Shown here: one piece after another, positions 1 through 8,907 of the stretch
How positions within the stretch are numbered: the first letter of the stretch is position 1
Layout of the letters: every line of letters begins with the position of its first letter
From: Apus apus
Lineage: Eukaryota > Chordata > Aves > Apodiformes > Apodidae
DNA length: 64,000 nt
Reading direction: 5' to 3'
NCBI RefSeq assembly: GCF_020740795.1
Contig: NC_067305.1
Coordinates: 496,001-560,000 of the forward strand
Notes under the pieces: model-generated
What the model was told of the DNA's origin: nothing
Database searches by the model: none
The model's input: the letters and a program-made list of their open reading frames with translations, nothing else
Translations under genes and position numbers: made by a program

Positions 1-246
1 TTCTTGTGATAGTTCCCCAACACATTTTATCCAAATATATCTTTATGATCCAACACCATCCCTGCCCCCTCCCTGGGTGTCCCTGAGCTGGGTCATGTAT
101 TCACTGCAGAACTCACAGGTTTAAGGGTAACTAAGGGAAGGATTAAAGGCAAAATTAATTGGTTTCCTCTCTATGGGCAAGACATGAACCCTCCTATAAG
201 ACCTTAGATCATCTGTCTACCTCCCGTCTGGGTCAAGGTCCCATAC
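1..246. other. Intron of gene 1 at window edge
   Basis: Follows the exon 14 donor on the minus strand. No VWA5A-like exon can be read here, so exons 15-17 are expected further left. Confidence 0.6.
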
Positions 247-453
247 CTTTTGAGCAAGCCTCCTGCTTGGGCAGGGCAGCAATGCCACTGGTGAGTCGAC
301 GGAGGGCAGCCCATGATGCACACACTGCTCTCAGCCAGCCAGGCGGGATCCAGATGCTCTTAGCAGAGCAGCAAGAGTGTTCCAAGGAGCCAGGGAGCTC
401 AATGGTCTGGCAGGGAATGAGTGTCTGGTGGGGTGGCAGCAGTGCCAGGGGCC
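247..453 (-). CDS. VWA5A-like: Gene 1 exon 14, last exon inside window
   Basis: Starts GPLALLPPHQTLIPCQ after a pyrimidine tract ending TTGAAG, and ends at an AAAAG/GTATGG donor. The acceptor is chosen because it is the only nearby AG that keeps the phase; using the AG 25 bases upstream would give a stop after seven codons. Length 207 against 204 in gene 2. Confidence 0.6.
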
Positions 454-3400
454 CTTCAAGGGCAAACAGGGACAGGGGCTGAATTAAGCACATGAGAAAG
501 AAGCACCTGGTGGTGATGGGGCCTCCCCCATGAGACTGAGAGTGTCTTGTGGCTGGCATTCCAGCTCCAGTGGAATGGCAACATCCCACAGAGCTGCCCC
601 ACCAGCTCTTTTCTGCCATTCCTTACCTTGGTACCAGCTGACCCTCTGAGATGTGCAAACACCCACATAGCTGGTAAAGGGGCAGATGATCCCTGAAGTG
701 AGGCTAATCTCAACTGCACGATGCCTTGGTTCATCCCCAAACCCACTCGCAGTCTCTAGCACCAACCTCTTCAGCAAGCATCTCATGGCCATACGATGCC
801 CAGCCAACCTGGGGACAGAGTGGGGTGAGGCGTGACCACCTGACTCATCTCTGCACTTGGAGAAAGGTGGACAGGGAGAGACCCTGGACATGTGGGTTCT
901 CTCTCTTCAGAGATAGGGGTGGACAAAGGAAAAACTTGGTCATCATCTCTCTGGAGGGACACGATGCTCAGGTTCCTGGGTCCTACCCTTGTGAGGTCAA
1001 AGCCAGGAAGGAGGGTTTGCTTGGACTCCTGTGTTCTCTGCCACTTTGGCATTGGGTGTGGAAGGTGAGAATGCACAAGCTGTTTGGACTCTCAGCTGGA
1101 GTCCATGTTAGAAATGGGGGGGATGTGTGCATCTTCCTCTAGGACAGGCTCTCACCGGCCATCTCCCTGTGGGTGCAGTGGGAATTCAACCGTGTGAGTG
1201 ACCTCCTGGCCATCCAGGCTGTACTGCAGGGTCAGCACACCCTTGGCTGCTGTTGTATCCTGGGAACACATGGGAAGCTTGCTGGAAGTTACTGGAGACA
1301 CACGGTGGTTATTGGGGGATATTAGAAAGTTACTGAAAGGTTACTGGGAGGCTATTGGGAGGTAACTGGAGGTGACTGTAGTCACAGCTCTCACCTGTGC
1401 TGGTCCATGAATCTGGGCATAGAGGAGGCTGTGTTGACCCTGAAAGATGGACTGAGGGGTTTCCCCCAGGACCTCAATCTCCAGGCCATAGGGCAGGGTC
1501 CAGCTCAGTGAGACTCCCTCAGCTGCTGGCTTGAGGGCCCGTTTCAGGTACTTCAACACCTGGGGACAGAGGGCAGGACACCACAGTTTGCAACACCACC
1601 AGGGTTCAGCCCTGATGAGTATCCCTGGGGTCAGTGGAATGTGTGGGGTAGCCTGCACCAGCTGGGTTCCCTGGGCACAGTCAGGTCTGTCCCAGAGCAC
1701 AGGTAGGGTAGAGTCAGGGGAAGCCTGAGGCCCTGGCTTCCTGGGGCAGCTGGGTCTTAGCTACTGCATATGAGCAGTCCAGGTGCTGAGGTACTTGGAA
1801 TTCTGTATGTATGTGGAATAGAGGGGGGCCTGACAGGGCTTCTGGGTTCCTACCACAGCTGTCAAACTGTTGTCAGAGGAGACGTAGGTAGCTTCACCCC
1901 CTGTCTCCTTGGCAAGGGCTGTAGCCAGGGCAGCGCTGTCCTCAGAGAAGAAGAAGGAGAAACACCTATGTGGGAAGCAGGGAAAAGTGTCAGAAATGGG
2001 AGCCAGAGGTGGGAGCAAAGATGCTGTGACAGAGCTGAAGAGCACAGTCTGGAGTTACAGCTGAGGGAACAAAGCTGGGGTGCAGAACAAGGGGGCAAAG
2101 AAAAGCAGGGGGTGACGGATTGGGGTGGGAGCTGGGGTTAGACAGGGAGCTGGCAGAGGGAAGGTGGGACTTGGGGCAGAACTGGGGCCAGTTGAGTAGG
2201 GCTGAGGCAGAGTTTGGGGGCACATCAGGCTGTAAAAGCCCTGTGCCTCAGTCTGTCTGCTCACGCTGTGAAGGGTGCTTTGATTGTGGGAGTAGCAAGA
2301 AAAGACATGGGGGCTTGGCACAGGGGAGCTGTGCAGGGTGGGAAGGGTCTTCAGGACACTGGAGGGGCCCGAGGTTTGGGACAGGCATTGGTGAACAGCA
2401 GGCATCCCTCATCAGGGATGGAAATGACTGCACAACCAAAGGGCAACTGGAGAACTGGGGCAGGGTCCCCATTACCGGTGGCTGTTGCGGTGACGACACA
2501 CCTCAGCTGCAATGGCTTCCTGGTCAGGGGATAGCCCAGCCATGAAGATGAAGAGCTGGGAGAGAGGGAACATGAGTGGTAGGGCCCTGTACAGGGACCA
2601 CAGAATGGGGAGATCAGGCCCCTGAAATGGAGAGAGGGGCCCAGGAAAGTCCCCTTGTAGAGAGACTACCCTAGGGAGAGACATCCAACCAGAGACAGAA
2701 ACTCTTAAAGATGTAGACCCACTTCTCCATTCCCCCACACCCCCCAGTATCCTCCTTGTTCCCTTGTGATCAGCATGTGCTTTGGGTGGTCCTTCCACCC
2801 ACAGCCCTTTGGGTTCTTCTCCTGGGACACCTGTCCCTCCACCCCTTCATGCCCTGCACCCAGACCTGTCGCGTATGCCCACGGGGTTGGGGGGTGTTGT
2901 AGACTGAGCGGAGGGTTCCCAGCAGATTGGAGTCACCCAGATTGGAGCCAGTGGAGGGGATGCACCTCATGGCCTTGGTCACGTTGTCCTGAGTATATTC
3001 AACACTTTGCCTGCAGGGGCACAGCATGTGTGGAGAAGACATAGCTCTGTGCTGGCCCCAGTGCTCCCTGAGACCCCACCCCAGAGCACTTCCCACAGAT
3101 ATGTCCTAAGGTCCTCAGCAAGACCCTCTCCCAGAGTAGTTCTTCAAGAGACCTGGCTTCATAGTTCCTAAAAGACCTTGTTCAAAAGAACCCCAAGAGA
3201 TGCTATCCCATAATACCACAAAGATCCAGTCCCCAGAATCGAGCCCTGCCCTACAGCCCCCCACTCATGCCCTCCAACACCCAGCTTTGCCCCATACCAA
3301 CCAGCTGATTTCAGAGCATGCACACCTGCCCTCCAACCTCTAACCCTTCCTCACAGCACCTGTTCCAGCCCCACAGCACCCAGTCATGTCCCCCAGTAAC

Positions 3401-6355
3401 CACAACTACCCACAAGCACCTATTCCAGCCCCATAGCACCCAGGTTGCCCCACGTTTGCTCACGGGAAGATGCCCACAGTGGTTTCTCCATAGCAGTAGA
3501 TGTTGAAGTAGCAGCCCAGAGGCAGGCTTTTGAGAAGGAAGAGCAGGGAGTCCTGTGGAAAGATACAGGAAGCAAGTGTGGGGAGGCACTGGTGGGGGAT
3601 ACAGATGCCTTTGCCCATAGTCTGGTCTGGACTTCCCTGAATGACATGAGTCAGTGCGCTGAACTCCCCTGGGCACCTGAGGTATTTCGGAACTGTTTCA
3701 GTCCTGAAAGGGGGACCTACTATGCAAATGAAAGGGTCCATTTCAGCCCTACCCTTCCCCCCTCACATCTTTGTCCCTCTGTAAATGCCCACCCTGGCCC
3801 TCTCCCCATCAACCTGCCCCTCCACCCTATCCTGGTCCCTGCTCTGCAGAGGTACCGATGCATGCTCAAGGAAAGTGGTGTCCAGGAGGAAGATGAGCTC
3901 TCCAGACTGGGGCTGCCCAGGCACTGCCTCAGGGATGCTGGGTGCCACTGTCACCAACACCATAGGGTCACCAAGCAGGGAGCCTAGAAGAGGTATGGGG
4001 TGAGATGAAGGCCAGATAAGGACCCCCCCCCAGCTTCTCATCCTGGGTCTGATTCTCATTGTGCTTTCAGCTTCCACCACCCCAGACCCCATGATGCCCC
4101 ACACTAGTACATCAATACCCTACAGCACTGTCCACCAATGGCACAGCCCAGTGCTCCATGTATTCCAATCCAGTGCCTCCAGTACCTCTACCCAGTGAGC
4201 CCTAAGACAGGAATGCATCCTGTTATACCTGCTACCTCATCAGAGCGTTCCAAACACCCCACCCTGGAAGTCCCAGGACCTAATCTACCCCATCTGAATG
4301 CCTCCCATTCCCATCCCAGTGTCCAGTAATTTCTTGACCCCCCCAGAATCCCCAATGCCTCCTGCAACCCAGAGGTGTCCCCATGTTTTCTACCTAGCTG
4401 CACTCACCTGGAGGGGCCCCCGGGTCTCCCCTCTCTATCATGACACTGACTGCAGTCGGGTCTCCATAATACACCAGCAGCTCCAAATCATGCCTGTCTG
4501 GAGGGGTGCCAGCCAGTGAGACCTGAAGAAGGGGTGCCTGGTTATCACAGGAGAAGGGAACCAGACCCAGCATTCAGCCGGGAGCATGGGCACTGATCCC
4601 ACTGCATTCCCTTTTCTCAGTGATGATGCCTCTCCCCAGCTCCCCCAGGATCCTGGCACTCAGGAGGAAATACCTGTGCAGAGCTGTGGTCCTGGGCAGT
4701 GTAGATCAAAGGGGTAAGGGAGAAGTTGGCCTGGACATTGGTCACTCCACGGGGTGACTGGAAGCTAGTGGTGAGCAGCAGGCTGTAGGGCAGCTTGCTA
4801 GTGCCACAGTTCCAGGCTGCAACAGAAACATGGCACTGGGGAGGACAAAGGACCTGCACAGGATTGGGTACCCATATATAGGACATGGAGAGAATGTGTC
4901 CCTGACTGTGGCCAGGGGGTGGAGCTAGGTAACTTTAGGGTCCCTTCCAAGCCAAACCCTTCTATGATTTGAATTGGAGGTTGTCAATAAGGTATATGGA
5001 GAGGTCCATGAGTCTGTTTATGGGAAATGTGTGTAGGAGGTGTGCATTCCCTCATGAGGCACATGGAAGTACACGTGGATGTGTCCACGGGCTACATGGG
5101 GGAAAAATATGGGTCCTCCTTTGCATGCAAAGGGAAGTTGCATCAGGTCTGTTTATAAAGTACATGGATAGACTGGCCCTTCTATGGGGTGTGTGACTGG
5201 GAGGGCAGGTTCCTTGTGGGACATCTAGAACAACTTTAGGCTGCCAGCTCTCCATCAGGACATCTCTGCACCAGGATATCTCTACACTGGGACAACCCTC
5301 TGTGGATCAGCAGATGACCAAGGGTTGTGCTGTTGCTGGTGGAGAGTTCTCCCTTCCTGTTTGTGTGGTCACTCACCATAGTGTTTTGTGTGGGGATGTA
5401 GTGTGGGTGGCAGCACAAAACGGGCTGCACCATCTGGCTCTCGTGACAGCTCTTGGGCAAAGCGCAGGGTCACAACCACTTCCCTGCCAGGGGAAAGGGT
5501 CCCCAGTGAGCAGACAAACACCTCGCCTGGATACATAGACTGATCCTGAAGGTAGCCCAGGTTCTCCCAGTCCCCTGTAGCCTTGTGCAGCTGCTGGGCC
5601 TGGGTGGGAAGGAGAAGGGTAGAAAGCTGAGCTCCAGGCGGGGGATGCACTTCATCCCATGCCCCTGTGGTGGTTCACTCATTTGTCCCTGGATGCTGGT
5701 ACCTCATCCCGCAGCACGGCCTCGACCTTGGCATCCTCACTGCAGGCTTGGAAGGAGTATATAGCCATGTGGGGCCCAAGGGGGAATACAAAGAGGATTT
5801 CTGTGGAGGTTGGACCCTTGTTCTGGTAGATGAGTTCGGAGGCCACATCAGCAACATAATCCTGGATAGCAACATCCACCACAGCACTACACAGAGGCAC
5901 TGAGGACAGGGGTACGTGGAGACTCTTTCCCAGCAAAAATGATCCTGCTGTTGTTGGGAAAGACACACTGTCCATCTGCACACATGAATGACACAAGGAG
6001 GTGGCGGGAGCTGCTTCTAGTATGTGGCTGTTCCCACCCTGGAAACCAAGACTAGATGACAAACATTACTGAGCGTCCATAGAACTGAGCCTGCCATAGA
6101 ACAGTGTCTGGCCCCCACCCCCACAGCTTCCCCTTCTCCCCATTCCTGTAGAGCTCTTGACTGTTCCCATCCTTTTTTCATTCTGGGAAGATCCAGTCCA
6201 GATATTTCCCCCTATGGCAACCTGTACTTCTCCTTTCTTTGTCCCCGTTTGGGAGTATCCCCCCAATGTCCCTCAGCTGTTTGATCCCCAGCTCACCATC
6301 ATGGATGTAGGATTTTCTCAGAAGTCCAAAACTCTGACTCCACATGTCTGGAGAT
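247..6355 (-). CDS. VWA5A-like: VWA5A-like gene 1 (VIT + VWA domain protein), 14 exons visible, 3' end beyond window
   Basis: Split gene read on the minus strand. Exons in transcript order: 6355-6297 (ATG at 6345-6343), 5944-5703, 5599-5377, 4816-4674, 4522-4408, 3983-3856, 3552-3464, 3010-2866, 2555-2476, 1965-1854, 1559-1395, 1259-1156, 808-627, 453-247. All joins are AG/GT and keep one frame, giving about 661 residues so far. Order: VIT domain (exons 2-4), VWA domain (exons 6-10; contains LKSLPLGCYFNIY), then the region after VWA. The last visible exon ends in phase 1 like exon 14 of gene 2, so three C-terminal exons should lie left of base 1. Family knowledge: human VWA5A is a 786-residue protein of poorly defined function, linked to tumour suppression. 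The MIDAS motif is degenerate. PARP4 also has VIT+VWA, but nothing PARP-like is seen. No in-frame stop or frameshift was found. Confidence 0.88.
627..808 (-). CDS. VWA5A-like: Gene 1 exon 13
   Basis: Contains HRMAMRCLLKRLVLE and SLTSGIICPFTSYVGV, equal to the IHRLAAKSLL and LSLESGVISSFTAF region of VWA5A. Acceptor CCCCAG at 809-810, donor GTAAGG. Ten codons shorter than gene 2 exon 13. Confidence 0.85.
1156..1259 (-). CDS. VWA5A-like: Gene 1 exon 12
   Basis: Encodes GVLTLQYSLDGQEVTHTVEF. Matches the VWA5A segment with a KYTLQGKTF-type strand. Length 104, the same as gene 2. Donor GTGAGA. Confidence 0.86.
1395..1559 (-). CDS. VWA5A-like: Gene 1 exon 11: beta-rich region after VWA
   Basis: Contains GVSLSWTLPYGLEIEVL and SIFQGQHSLLYAQIHG. 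VWA5A has the same WxLPPGL and FRGQxLxxYAQL signature here. Length 165, the same as gene 2. Acceptor CCCCAG, donor GTGAGA. Confidence 0.88.
1854..1965 (-). CDS. VWA5A-like: Gene 1 exon 10: end of VWA domain
   Basis: Starts CFSFFFSEDSAALATALAK and has TGGEATYVS, matching the RCFSF...GGT end of the VWA domain. Acceptor ACATAG, donor GTAGGA. Confidence 0.85.
2476..2555 (-). CDS. VWA5A-like: Gene 1 exon 9: VWA strand with lost TDG motif
   Basis: Encodes LFIFMAGLSPDQEAIAAEV. The family usually has F-TDG after this strand; here it is MAG, so the MIDAS aspartate is missing. Donor GTAATG is shared with gene 2; one codon shorter than gene 2. Confidence 0.86.
2866..3010 (-). CDS. VWA5A-like: Gene 1 exon 8: VWA middle
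   Basis: Contains QSVEYTQDNVTKAM and SNLLGTLRSVYNTP, equivalent to the VWA5A segment with the conserved small-residue/L pattern and a bound Thr that is changed here. Length 145, the same as gene 2. Acceptor CTGCAG, donor GTCTGG. Confidence 0.87.
3464..3552 (-). CDS. VWA5A-like: Gene 1 exon 7: VWA core
   Basis: Encodes LLFLLKSLPLGCYFNIYCYG, almost invariant in VWA5A proteins. Length 89, the same as gene 2 exon 7. Acceptor TCCACAG, donor GTGAGC; leaves phase 2. Confidence 0.9.
3856..3983 (-). CDS. VWA5A-like: Gene 1 exon 6: start of VWA domain, altered MIDAS
   Basis: Contains GSLLGDPMVLVTVAPSIPEA and then GELIFLLDTTFLEHAS. The usual DxSxS metal motif of VWA domains is here DTTFL, so both serines are gone. 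Length 128, the same as gene 2. Donor GTACCT. Confidence 0.87.
4408..4522 (-). CDS. VWA5A-like: Gene 1 exon 5: linker before VWA
   Basis: Contains HDLELLVYYGDP, matching the DVELLIYY-type segment of VWA5A. Length 115, identical to gene 2 exon 5. Acceptor TTCAG, donor GTGAGT. Confidence 0.86.
4674..4816 (-). CDS. VWA5A-like: Gene 1 exon 4: linker after VIT
   Basis: Translates to WNCGTSKLPYSLLLTTSF and later NVQANFSLTPLIY. Matches the VWA5A stretch between VIT and VWA. Acceptor TTGCAG, donor GTATTT; phase 1 in, phase 0 out, as in gene 2. Confidence 0.83.
4912..4972 (+). mobile_element. CR1 3' tail in gene 1 intron 3
   Basis: Short end of a CR1 LINE: GGAGCTAGGTAACTTTAGGG, the TCCCTTCCAA motif and a TTCTATGATT tail. 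Antisense to the gene. Confidence 0.7.
5377..5599 (-). CDS. VWA5A-like: Gene 1 exon 3: second half of VIT domain
   Basis: Starts AQQLHKAT and contains FVCSLGTLSPGREVVVTLRF and DGAARFVLPPTL, the typical VIT end. Acceptor CACCCAG, donor GTGAGT. It is 18 bases shorter than its partner in gene 2. Confidence 0.87.
5703..5944 (-). CDS. VWA5A-like: Gene 1 exon 2: first half of VIT domain
   Basis: Contains VAIQDYVADVASELIYQN and ILFVFPLGPHMAIYSF, the core strands of a vault inter-alpha-trypsin (VIT) domain. Acceptor AACAGCAG, donor GTACCA. Length 242 against 248 in gene 2, same phase. Confidence 0.85.
6297..6355 (-). CDS. VWA5A-like: Gene 1 exon 1, probable start codon
   Basis: Bounded by a pyrimidine-rich acceptor ending CTGCAG and a GTGAGC donor. 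ATG at 6345-6343 gives MWSQSFGLLRKSYIHD and leaves one base, the phase required by exon 2. The human gene also uses a very short first coding exon before the VIT domain. A start further upstream is not excluded. Confidence 0.55.
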
Positions 6356-6618
6356 CTGCAGACAAGAAGGGTCTCCTGTAAGAGTGGAGATCCACAGAAA
6401 CCACCAAAGACCCCCTGTTTGGTAAAGATTCCTTTCCATTCCCTAGTCCTCCACACATAGCTGGAAGCCCCGACAGCCATGTACAGCCAGAGCAAACCCA
6501 GAGATTCAGGAATCCTTGTTCATGAGCACTGCGGCATCACTAGGAGGGCGTCACCGCATGGAGGAGGTGACTATGAGAGAATCCTGAAGAGAACTGAGGG
6601 ACAGCAAGGGAGAGAACC

Positions 6619-7219
6619 AACTGCATCCTGGGCTGCATCAAAAGAAGTGTGGCCAGCAGGACCAGGGAGGTGATTCTGCCCCTCTACTCTGCTCTGGTGA
6701 GAGCCCACCCGGAATACTGTGTACAGTTCTGGTGCCCTCAGCAAAAGAAAGATACAGACCTGTTGGAGAGGGTCCAGAGAAAGGCCATCAAGATGACCAA
6801 AGGCCTGGAGCAGCTCTGCTATGAAGACAGGCTAAGAAAATTAGGGCTGTTCAGCCTAGACAAGAGAAGGCTCCAGGGAGACCTTATAGCAGCCTTTCAG
6901 GACTTGAAGGGTTCTACAGGAAAGCTGGGGAGGGGCTTTTAATCAGAGAAGATAGTGATAGGACAAGGGGTAATGGTTTTAAACTGAGAGAGGAGAGATT
7001 CAGGTTAGATATTAGGAATAAATTCTTCACTACAAGGGTGGTGAGGAACTGGAATGGGTTGCCCAGGGAGGTTGTTGATGCCCCATCCCTGAAGGTTTTT
7101 AAGGCCAGGTTGGACGAGGTTTTGTGCAACCTGGTCTAGTGGTTCCCTGCTCATGGCAGGGGGGCTGGAACTTGGTGATCTTTAAGGTGCCTTCCAACCT
7201 TAATGATTCTATGATTCTA
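6619..7219 (+). mobile_element. CR1 LINE, 5'-truncated
   Basis: Holds the C-terminal part of CR1 ORF2 ([20 protein letters not shown], then [16 protein letters not shown]), followed by the CR1 3' UTR and a tail of two ATTCTATG units. The reverse transcriptase and endonuclease parts are absent, and a premature stop follows GRGF. A dead copy just upstream of gene 1. Confidence 0.93.
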
Positions 7220-7253
7220 AGATGGAGGGAAGATGGTGTGAAAGTAAGAGTGA

Positions 7254-7295
7254 ATGGATGGATGGATGGATGGATGGATGGATGGATGGATGGAT
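7254..7295 (+). repeat. (ATGG)n microsatellite
   Basis: About ten perfect ATGG units directly after the CR1 tail. A likely length polymorphism. Confidence 0.97.
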
Positions 7296-8160
7296 CATTG
7301 TTACCCATCCAAGGCTGCATAGATAGATAGGCAGACAAGGTCCATTTTAGGATAGATGGATATACAGGTGGACACAGAGATATCAGAATTGTTGTTAAAA
7401 TGGATGAATGGACAGGTAGAGGGGTCTATTTTAGAAGTGATGGGCTGGTGCCCATCACAAACAGCATTGTTTGAAGGTAGCTGCACATGAGAGAGCATGT
7501 GAGGGTATGTTCATGGAGTAGCTTGCAGGGACTGGTTGAAAGTTCAGGTAATAAGGGAGCACATGATGAAGACAGAAATGAGGCCAGGATCAGGTATTCC
7601 ATGATTGCAGAGCAAGCCCCAGAATGTATTGAGGGGAGGGTATAGTTCAAGTGACATCTGGCTGTCTTCTGGCCAGGTGCCACGAGTTGAGAGAGACTTC
7701 ATTCCCCCCAAAATCTATGCACATAAATCTCTCTGGTTCAGACACATTTGCATCAATTTCTCCAGTTCCTGCTCTAGGGAGACAGGATGGGGAGCACCAG
7801 AAAGATCCCCTTAACCAAGCTGAGAGGGTGGACAGACAAATAGGTTGTAAGTGCCCGGGGGTGTAGGGGTGGGGGCTGGACAGAAGGATGGACTGAATAG
7901 GGGCAAGCTCTCCCCAGTGAACAGGGCCAGTGCAGAAAGAAGGACAGAATAACAACGTGAAGCACAAAGAAGTAGACACTTACCAGCAGCCAGGCCAGAG
8001 GCAGCAATCTGACAATCAGGTGGACGGAGGGAGAAATGGAATGGGAAGGGGCAGAGAGAGGACGGGGCAGAGGGTTGAGATACAGGGACAGCAGAGGTGG
8101 GATGGAGACAGAGCAGGAGATGTTCGGTCAGGCAGGAAGATGCAAAGGGATGGCTGGGAT
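7296..8160. other. Upstream region of gene 1, no gene seen
   Basis: AT/GC-mixed sequence rich in short GGAT/AGAT runs. No splice-bounded coding exon was recognised. Confidence 0.5.
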
Positions 8161-8560
8161 GGAGAGAGAGGCGGGGTCAGGCGGACGGGCAGTGGGTGGG
8201 AAGGCGGGAGGCAGCGCCAGGGAGGCGGAGACACCGCGGCCGGGCTGGCACTGCTGGGCTGTCCGCGCCCGGCGCTGCGGGCATTGCCGGGGAGCCTGGA
8301 GGGCCTGGGGATGGGGAGGGGCGAGGGGACACGCCCGGGGAAGGGGGGGATCCGACCGGGGTCCTCGGAGGCGACAGTGGCGAGGGCGGCGCGTCCGGCC
8401 CCTGCGCTGCGGGCGCGGCCCCGCAGCAGCTGCTGCGGCCCCAGCGGGCGGGGGTCCCGGGGGGCAGCGTCCCTGGCCCCCACGGGTGCTCCGGGCACAG
8501 CCACGGGAGGGGCTGCAGGTCCGTCAGCAGGACTGCTCCTGACCTAGGGGGTCTGCCACA
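8160..8560. promoter_or_regulatory. GC-rich, CpG-rich block (possible promoter island)
   Basis: Dense CG dinucleotides (GGCGGACGGGC, CGCGGCCGGGC, GCGGGCGCGGCCCCG) in otherwise moderate-GC DNA. Several overlapping ORFs of more than 160 codons on both strands are the expected by-product of high GC and have no recognisable domain. Position about 2 kb upstream of gene 1 fits a promoter or 5' exon for that gene, but no donor can be tied to it. Confidence 0.4.
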
Positions 8561-8845
8561 TCTCCCCGCCGCCCTTGCCCCTCTGCCCTCACAGCTGATG
8601 CGCTGGGCAGCGGCTGCCAGGGACACCCCGCAACCAGGACAGCATCTTCTGAGAGCCTGAGGAGACTGCAGACCCGCACTGGCTGCAGACTCAGATGCTG
8701 GGCTCAGGTCCACGCACTGGTTTGTGCCAGGTTGTCGACTGGGTGGTGGATTGCAGAGAAATGAAGCCGATGTACTGGCTCTTTCCAAACAGGGAGAGTT
8801 GGCAGACAAGCTGAGACCTACCTACCTGCCTTGGACATGGGAATT

Positions 8846-8907
8846 TCCTCTCATCTGCTGGATGATCATAAGGGTTCTTTCCAACTCAAACCCTTCTATA
8901 AGTCTAT
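8846..8907 (+). mobile_element. CR1 3' tail fragment
   Basis: TGGATGATCATAAGGGTTCT, TTTCCAACTCAAACCCTTCT and a degenerate ATAAGTCTAT tail: the last roughly 60 bases of a CR1. Confidence 0.65.

Noticed and set aside
3445-3987. 180-codon plus-strand ORF
   Set aside because: It is the antisense of gene 1 exons 6 and 7.
6649-6942. Possible gene with reverse-transcriptase-like end
   Set aside because: It is a 5'-truncated CR1 with its 3' UTR and tail; the same frame recurs at many places in the window.
7253-7298. CRISPR-like or coding repeat
   Set aside because: Simple tetranucleotide microsatellite without spacers.
8016-8809. Overlapping ORFs of 162-210 codons on both strands
   Set aside because: They sit in CpG-rich DNA where stops are rare, on both strands and in several frames, with A/G/P/R-rich translations and no domain.
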